Below, piece after piece: positions 60,607 to 64,000 of a stretch of DNA of 64,000 nt. The stretch comes from Alphaproteobacteria bacterium US3C007 (GTDB taxonomy: Bacteria > Pseudomonadota > Alphaproteobacteria > Rhodobacterales > Rhodobacteraceae). The stretch's first letter is position 1. The number at the start of each line of letters is the position of its first letter. The notes under the pieces are model-generated. The model did not search any database. It saw only the letters and a program-made list of their open reading frames with translations, and had not been told where the DNA came from. The position numbers and the translations under genes are program-made. The stretch lies in assembly GCA_034423775.1 (NCBI GenBank), contig CP139918.1:2790001-2854000 (forward strand). The letters are read 5' to 3'.

Positions 60607-61545
60607 ATGCAGGTCGGATTTATTGGTTTGGGAAATGTTGGAGGCAAATTGTCAGGCAGTTTGCTGCGCAATGGTGTATCTTTACAGGTTCATGATTTGG
60701 ATGAGGCTTTGGTGGAGGCGTTTGTGGCAAAGGGCGCCAAAAACGGAGTAAGCCCGGCTGAAATGATGCAAAGCTGTGACATAGTGATCACCTGTTTGCC
60801 AAATCCAGCCGCTTCTGCCGCGGTGGTTCAAGCGATGCTTGCGCATGTAAAGCCCGGTAAAATCTGGTTGGAAATGTCGACCACAGACGAAGCGGAAGTC
60901 AAACGACTTGGTGCGTTGGTGCAGGCCAAAGGCGGACAAGCCGTGGACTGTCCTGTTTCAGGCGGATGTCATCGTGCAGATACGGGAAATATTAGCATTT
61001 TCGCTGGTTGTGACCGGCACAGTTTTGAGGCGGTTTTGCCGTTTCTTACAAAAATGGGGCGGCGTATTTTGCATACCGGAGATCTGGGATCTGCTAGTAT
61101 TCTAAAAGTAATCACAAATTATATGGCCACGGCAAATCTGGTGTCTTGCGCGGAAGCCTTAACCGTCGCCAAAGGGGCGGGCATGGATCTTAAAGTGGCG
61201 TATGAGGCTTTGAAAATCTCTTCGGGTACGTCATTTGTGCATGAAACAGAAAGCCAGCTAATCTTAAATGGCAGCCGCGATGTGTCGTTTACGATGGATC
61301 TGGTTGCAAAAGATATTGGCTTGTTTCAAGAGGTTGCAGATCGAGCTTCGATACCGCTCGAATTGAATCCATTGTTAATCTCTATCTTTCAAGATGGGAT
61401 TAAGCGCTTTGGGGCGCGTGAGTTATCCCCAAATATTATCAAGCGCTTAGAAGAGGTGACCGGGTTAGATGTGCGCGCAGATGGTTTTCCGGCCGAATTA
61501 ATTGATGATGAGCCCGAACAGCCCGGCTATGAAGTGCGCGTCTAA
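60607..61545 (+). CDS. 3-hydroxyisobutyrate dehydrogenase-family oxidoreductase
   Basis: A 312-residue beta-hydroxyacid dehydrogenase (MmsB/GarR group). The NAD motif is GFIGLGNVGGKLSGSLLRNG (residues 4-23), the substrate loop DCPVSGGCHRADTGN (about 117-131, usually SGG-x-x-GA), and the catalytic Lys is in SILKVITNYM (about 169). It carries a CAGGAGA ribosome-binding site. The substrate could be 3-hydroxyisobutyrate, tartronate semialdehyde or a related 3-hydroxyacid. It lies 117 bases before the glutamate dehydrogenase gene on the same strand. Confidence 0.88.
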   Translation: MQVGFIGLGNVGGKLSGSLLRNGVSLQVHDLDEALVEAFVAKGAKNGVSPAEMMQSCDIVITCLPNPAASAAVVQAMLAHVKPGKIWLEMSTTDEAEVKRLGALVQAKGGQAVDCPVSGGCHRADTGNISIFAGCDRHSFEAVLPFLTKMGRRILHTGDLGSASILKVITNYMATANLVSCAEALTVAKGAGMDLKVAYEALKISSGTSFVHETESQLILNGSRDVSFTMDLVAKDIGLFQEVADRASIPLELNPLLISIFQDGIKRFGARELSPNIIKRLEEVTGLDVRADGFPAELIDDEPEQPGYEVRV

Positions 61546-61662
61546 CCACATAAGGCCTCGCGTTCTTTCTGCCATAATTTTTCTTGGGGTTGTGAGAAAT
61601 ATGATATGTGTTGGGCCGAACGAGTTTTATTTTTATATTTATGGTTTGGGGGAGATTGCAGG

Positions 61663-63087
61663 GTGAAAACGGAAATTAGCTTTCGCGAAAGCGTTGAAAG
61701 AATGTTTGATCGGGCAGTTCGCTTGATTGATTTGCCGGCTGGGTTGGAAGAAAAAATCCGGATTTGTAATGCCACTTATACGGTGCGGTTTGGCGTGCGA
61801 TTACGCGGTGAAATAAAATCCTTCACGGGATATCGTTCGGTTCATTCTGAACATATGGAACCTGTAAAAGGGGGCATTCGGTATTCTTTAGGGGTGAACC
61901 AAGACGAAGTGGAAGCTTTGGCGGCGCTTATGACCTTTAAATGCGCTTTGGTCGATACGCCGTTTGGCGGCTCTAAAGGTGGGCTTTGTATTGACCCAAC
62001 GCTTTACGAAGAGCATGAGCTTGAGCTGATTACCCGCAGGTTTGCTTATGAGCTGATTAAGCGTGATTTGATTCATCCCAGCCAAAACGTACCCGCGCCT
62101 GATATGGGCACGGGGCAACGTGAAATGGCCTGGATTGCAGATCAATATGCTCGCATGAACACAACCGATATCAATGCCAAGGCGTGCGTCACTGGCAAAC
62201 CGATGAACGCGGGCGGAATTGCGGGGCGGGTTGAGGCCACGGGGCGCGGTGTTCAATATGCGTTGCAAGAATTTTTTCGTGAGCCATTAGACCTTCAGCG
62301 CGCGGGGTTGAGCGGGTCTTTAGAAGGCAAGCGCGTGATTGTTCAAGGGCTTGGCAATGTCGGGTTTCATGCTGCAAAGTTTTTATCCCAGGAAGATGGC
62401 GCTAAAATTATTGCCGTGATCGAGCGCGACGGCGCGCTCATAAACGAAACCGGGCTGAATGTTGAGGGCGTTGCAGATTGGAGAAACACAACAGGGGGTC
62501 TTAAAGATTACCCGGATGCTGTGTTTGTGCCAGAGGGCGCCAAGCTGCTTGAGCATGATTGCGATATATTGATCCCTGCGGCTTTGGAGGGCGTGATTAA
62601 TTTAGAAAATGCAGCGCGGATCAAAGCCCCGTTGATCATCGAAGCGGCGAATGGGCCAGTAACGGCGGGCGCTGATGAAATATTGCGCGAAAAGGGCTGC
62701 GTGATCATTCCGGATATGTATGCAAATGCGGGGGGCGTAACCGTTTCTTATTTTGAATGGGTAAAGAATCTTAGCCATATCAGATTTGGCCGGATGCAGC
62801 GCCGTCAGGAAGAGGCACGCAGCCTCATGTTATTGGACGAATTGGAACGCCTCTCAACCCAAATGGGCGCTGATTGGAGCATGAGTGCAGATTTCAAAAA
62901 ACGCTTTGTTCAGGGCGCGGGTGAGTTAGAGTTGGTGCGCTCGGGTTTGGATGATACGATGCGCGCCGCGATGCAGGCAATGCGGGCGCTTTGGCATAGT
63001 GATCAAAACGTCACCGATCTGCGCATCGCAGCTTATTTGGTCGCCATTCGCAAAGTCGCAGAGAGTTATCAAACAAAAGGGCTTTAA
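61663..63087 (+). CDS. glutamate dehydrogenase (Glu/Leu/Phe/Val family)
   Basis: A 474-residue amino-acid dehydrogenase. I choose the GTG at 61663, eight bases after GGGGGAG; an ATG frame 19 codons upstream is not homologous. The catalytic Lys region is CALVDTPFGGSKGGLCIDP, the catalytic Asp lies in NVPAPDMGTGQREM, and the NAD fold has VIVQGLGNVGFHAAKFL. The C-terminal NAGGVTVSYFEWVKNL is characteristic of glutamate dehydrogenases. It converts glutamate to 2-oxoglutarate and ammonia or the reverse. Confidence 0.92.
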   Translation: MKTEISFRESVERMFDRAVRLIDLPAGLEEKIRICNATYTVRFGVRLRGEIKSFTGYRSVHSEHMEPVKGGIRYSLGVNQDEVEALAALMTFKCALVDTPFGGSKGGLCIDPTLYEEHELELITRRFAYELIKRDLIHPSQNVPAPDMGTGQREMAWIADQYARMNTTDINAKACVTGKPMNAGGIAGRVEATGRGVQYALQEFFREPLDLQRAGLSGSLEGKRVIVQGLGNVGFHAAKFLSQEDGAKIIAVIERDGALINETGLNVEGVADWRNTTGGLKDYPDAVFVPEGAKLLEHDCDILIPAALEGVINLENAARIKAPLIIEAANGPVTAGADEILREKGCVIIPDMYANAGGVTVSYFEWVKNLSHIRFGRMQRRQEEARSLMLLDELERLSTQMGADWSMSADFKKRFVQGAGELELVRSGLDDTMRAAMQAMRALWHSDQNVTDLRIAAYLVAIRKVAESYQTKGL

Positions 63088-63186
63088 AGCCAGATCGTGC
63101 TTTTTTGAATTGCTCGGGGGCGTAAAAAGTTTGTTTCTTTTTGCTCAGTACTAGACTTCGCCTTAGGAAGCTCCGATATTCAGCCC

Positions 63187-64000
63187 ATGAGCCTGCCAGT
63201 TGGATTTTTGGATGAGTTGCGGAGCCGCGTCAGCATAAGTGCTGTTGTGGGCAAGAAGGTCACATGGGATCTGCGTAAATCCAATCAGGGCCGCGGTGAT
63301 ATGTGGGCGCCATGCCCGTTTCATCAAGAAAAAACGGCCTCGTTCCACGTGGAAGACACCAAAGGTTATTTTTATTGCTTTGGCTGTCAGGCCAAGGGCG
63401 ATATTATTACATTCGTAAAAGATACAGAAAATGTGAGCTTCATAGAGGCGGTAGAGATTTTGGCCGCAGAGGCTGGTCTGAGCATGCCGGCCCGCGATCC
63501 GCAGGCAAAAGAGAAAGCGGATCAAAAAGGTGCGCTTGTCGATGTTATGGAGCAAGCGGTTCGCTTTTTTCGCTTAAGCCTGAAAACAAACGCCGCTGCT
63601 GATGCGCGGCGCTATTTGTCTGGGCGTGGGCTGTCTGAAGAGGCGCAAGCGCGCTTTGGCATTGGCTTTGCGCCAGAAGATCGCTCTGCGCTTATACAGC
63701 ATTTTAAAGCTGCCGGTGTTGCCCCTGAAAAGCTTATTGAAACAGGCCTTTGTATCCAGCCCGAAGAGGGCAGAGCCCCGTATGACCGGTTTCGTGGACG
63801 GATCATGTTTCCTATTCGTGATGCCCGTGGGCAGTGCATTGCTTTTGGCGGGCGCGCGCTTGATCCGGCTGCCAAGGCCAAATACCTTAATTCTCCTGAA
63901 ACTGTTTTGTTCGATAAAGGGCGCACGCTTTACAATATGGGCCCTGCCAGAAAGGCCGTTGGACCGGATCAACCATTGATTGTAGCCGAAGGGTATATGG
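63187..64000 (+). CDS. dnaG: DNA primase DnaG, 5' part (runs off window)
   Basis: From the ATG at 63187 the frame stays open to the window edge (271 codons). It begins SLPVGFLDELRSRVSISAVVG, followed by the CHC2 zinc finger (CPFHQEKTASF and YFYCFGCQAKGD, about residues 43-73) and the start of the primase core (RFRGRIMFPIRDARGQCIAFGGR, then LIVAEGYM at the edge, the EGYMD motif of the catalytic Toprim domain). It synthesises RNA primers for replication. Only the truncation by the window prevents a full description. Confidence 0.95.
   Translation, partial: MSLPVGFLDELRSRVSISAVVGKKVTWDLRKSNQGRGDMWAPCPFHQEKTASFHVEDTKGYFYCFGCQAKGDIITFVKDTENVSFIEAVEILAAEAGLSMPARDPQAKEKADQKGALVDVMEQAVRFFRLSLKTNAAADARRYLSGRGLSEEAQARFGIGFAPEDRSALIQHFKAAGVAPEKLIETGLCIQPEEGRAPYDRFRGRIMFPIRDARGQCIAFGGRALDPAAKAKYLNSPETVLFDKGRTLYNMGPARKAVGPDQPLIVAEGYM

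Overview
The window looks like a chromosomal segment of a marine Rhodobacterales (Roseobacter-group) alphaproteobacterium of moderate GC. This is an inference from gene content: the recJ-glpX-hom run, a malonate (matA/matB) pair, quaternary-amine and Liv-type ABC import operons, gcdH beside a LysR regulator, and several demethylase-like GcvT-family proteins. No rRNA gene or CRISPR array was seen. One tRNA gene is present.

Layout. 1-3600: small hypothetical genes, a gene-poor stretch, and a TetR / alpha-beta hydrolase divergent pair. 4058-13873: a LysR regulator divergent from a GlcD-type FAD oxidase, followed by a complete Liv-type ABC importer (binding protein, two ATPases, two permeases), a Gfo/Idh/MocA oxidoreductase and a glycerol-dehydrogenase-like enzyme, probably one import-plus-oxidation cluster for a hydroxylated organic compound. 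13974-20253: a LysR regulator divergent from a decayed aminotransferase, glutaryl-CoA dehydrogenase, a fused E1 alpha-beta 2-oxoacid dehydrogenase and a FabD-like acyltransferase. An IS6-type insertion sequence (about 20342-21201) sits at the junction with a visibly GC-richer block.

21267-33170 is a nine-gene, tightly packed minus-strand operon: betaine-type binding protein, ATPase with CBS-like tail, double-length permease, DMSO-reductase-family molybdoenzyme, GcvT-like demethylase, iron alcohol dehydrogenase, AhpD-like protein, aldehyde dehydrogenase and HpcH/CitE lyase. A BetI-like TetR gene is divergent from it. 34034-36111 holds a minus-strand EamA transporter and an enolase-superfamily enzyme. 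36268-43271 is a plus-strand run: GMC oxidoreductase, VOC protein, a second GcvT-like paralogue, an esterase, malonyl-CoA decarboxylase and malonyl-CoA synthetase. Together these suggest uptake, demethylation and oxidation of a methylated onium-type osmolyte with carbon leaving through malonyl-/acetyl-CoA. The substrate is not determinable from sequence.

43871-55259 is an 11.4-kb AT-rich integrative element inserted in the 3' end of tRNA-Glu(TTC). It has an 18-bp duplicated att core, a tyrosine integrase and paired 10-bp arm repeats inside both ends. Its cargo includes an HNH-HIT fusion protein, the remnant of a second HIT gene, a protein with single-subunit-polymerase-like A/B/C motifs, an ArsH-like flavoprotein, a serine recombinase, and two unrelated genes (GFA-family; DUF4177 plus a duplicated domain) that share the same upstream and downstream flanking repeats. 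This is the most novel part of the window.

55243-64000 returns to core genome: tRNA-Glu, recJ, glpX, hom, a TetR gene with a promoter-overlapping palindrome, a 3-hydroxyisobutyrate-dehydrogenase-family enzyme, a glutamate dehydrogenase and the 5' part of dnaG, which runs off the window.
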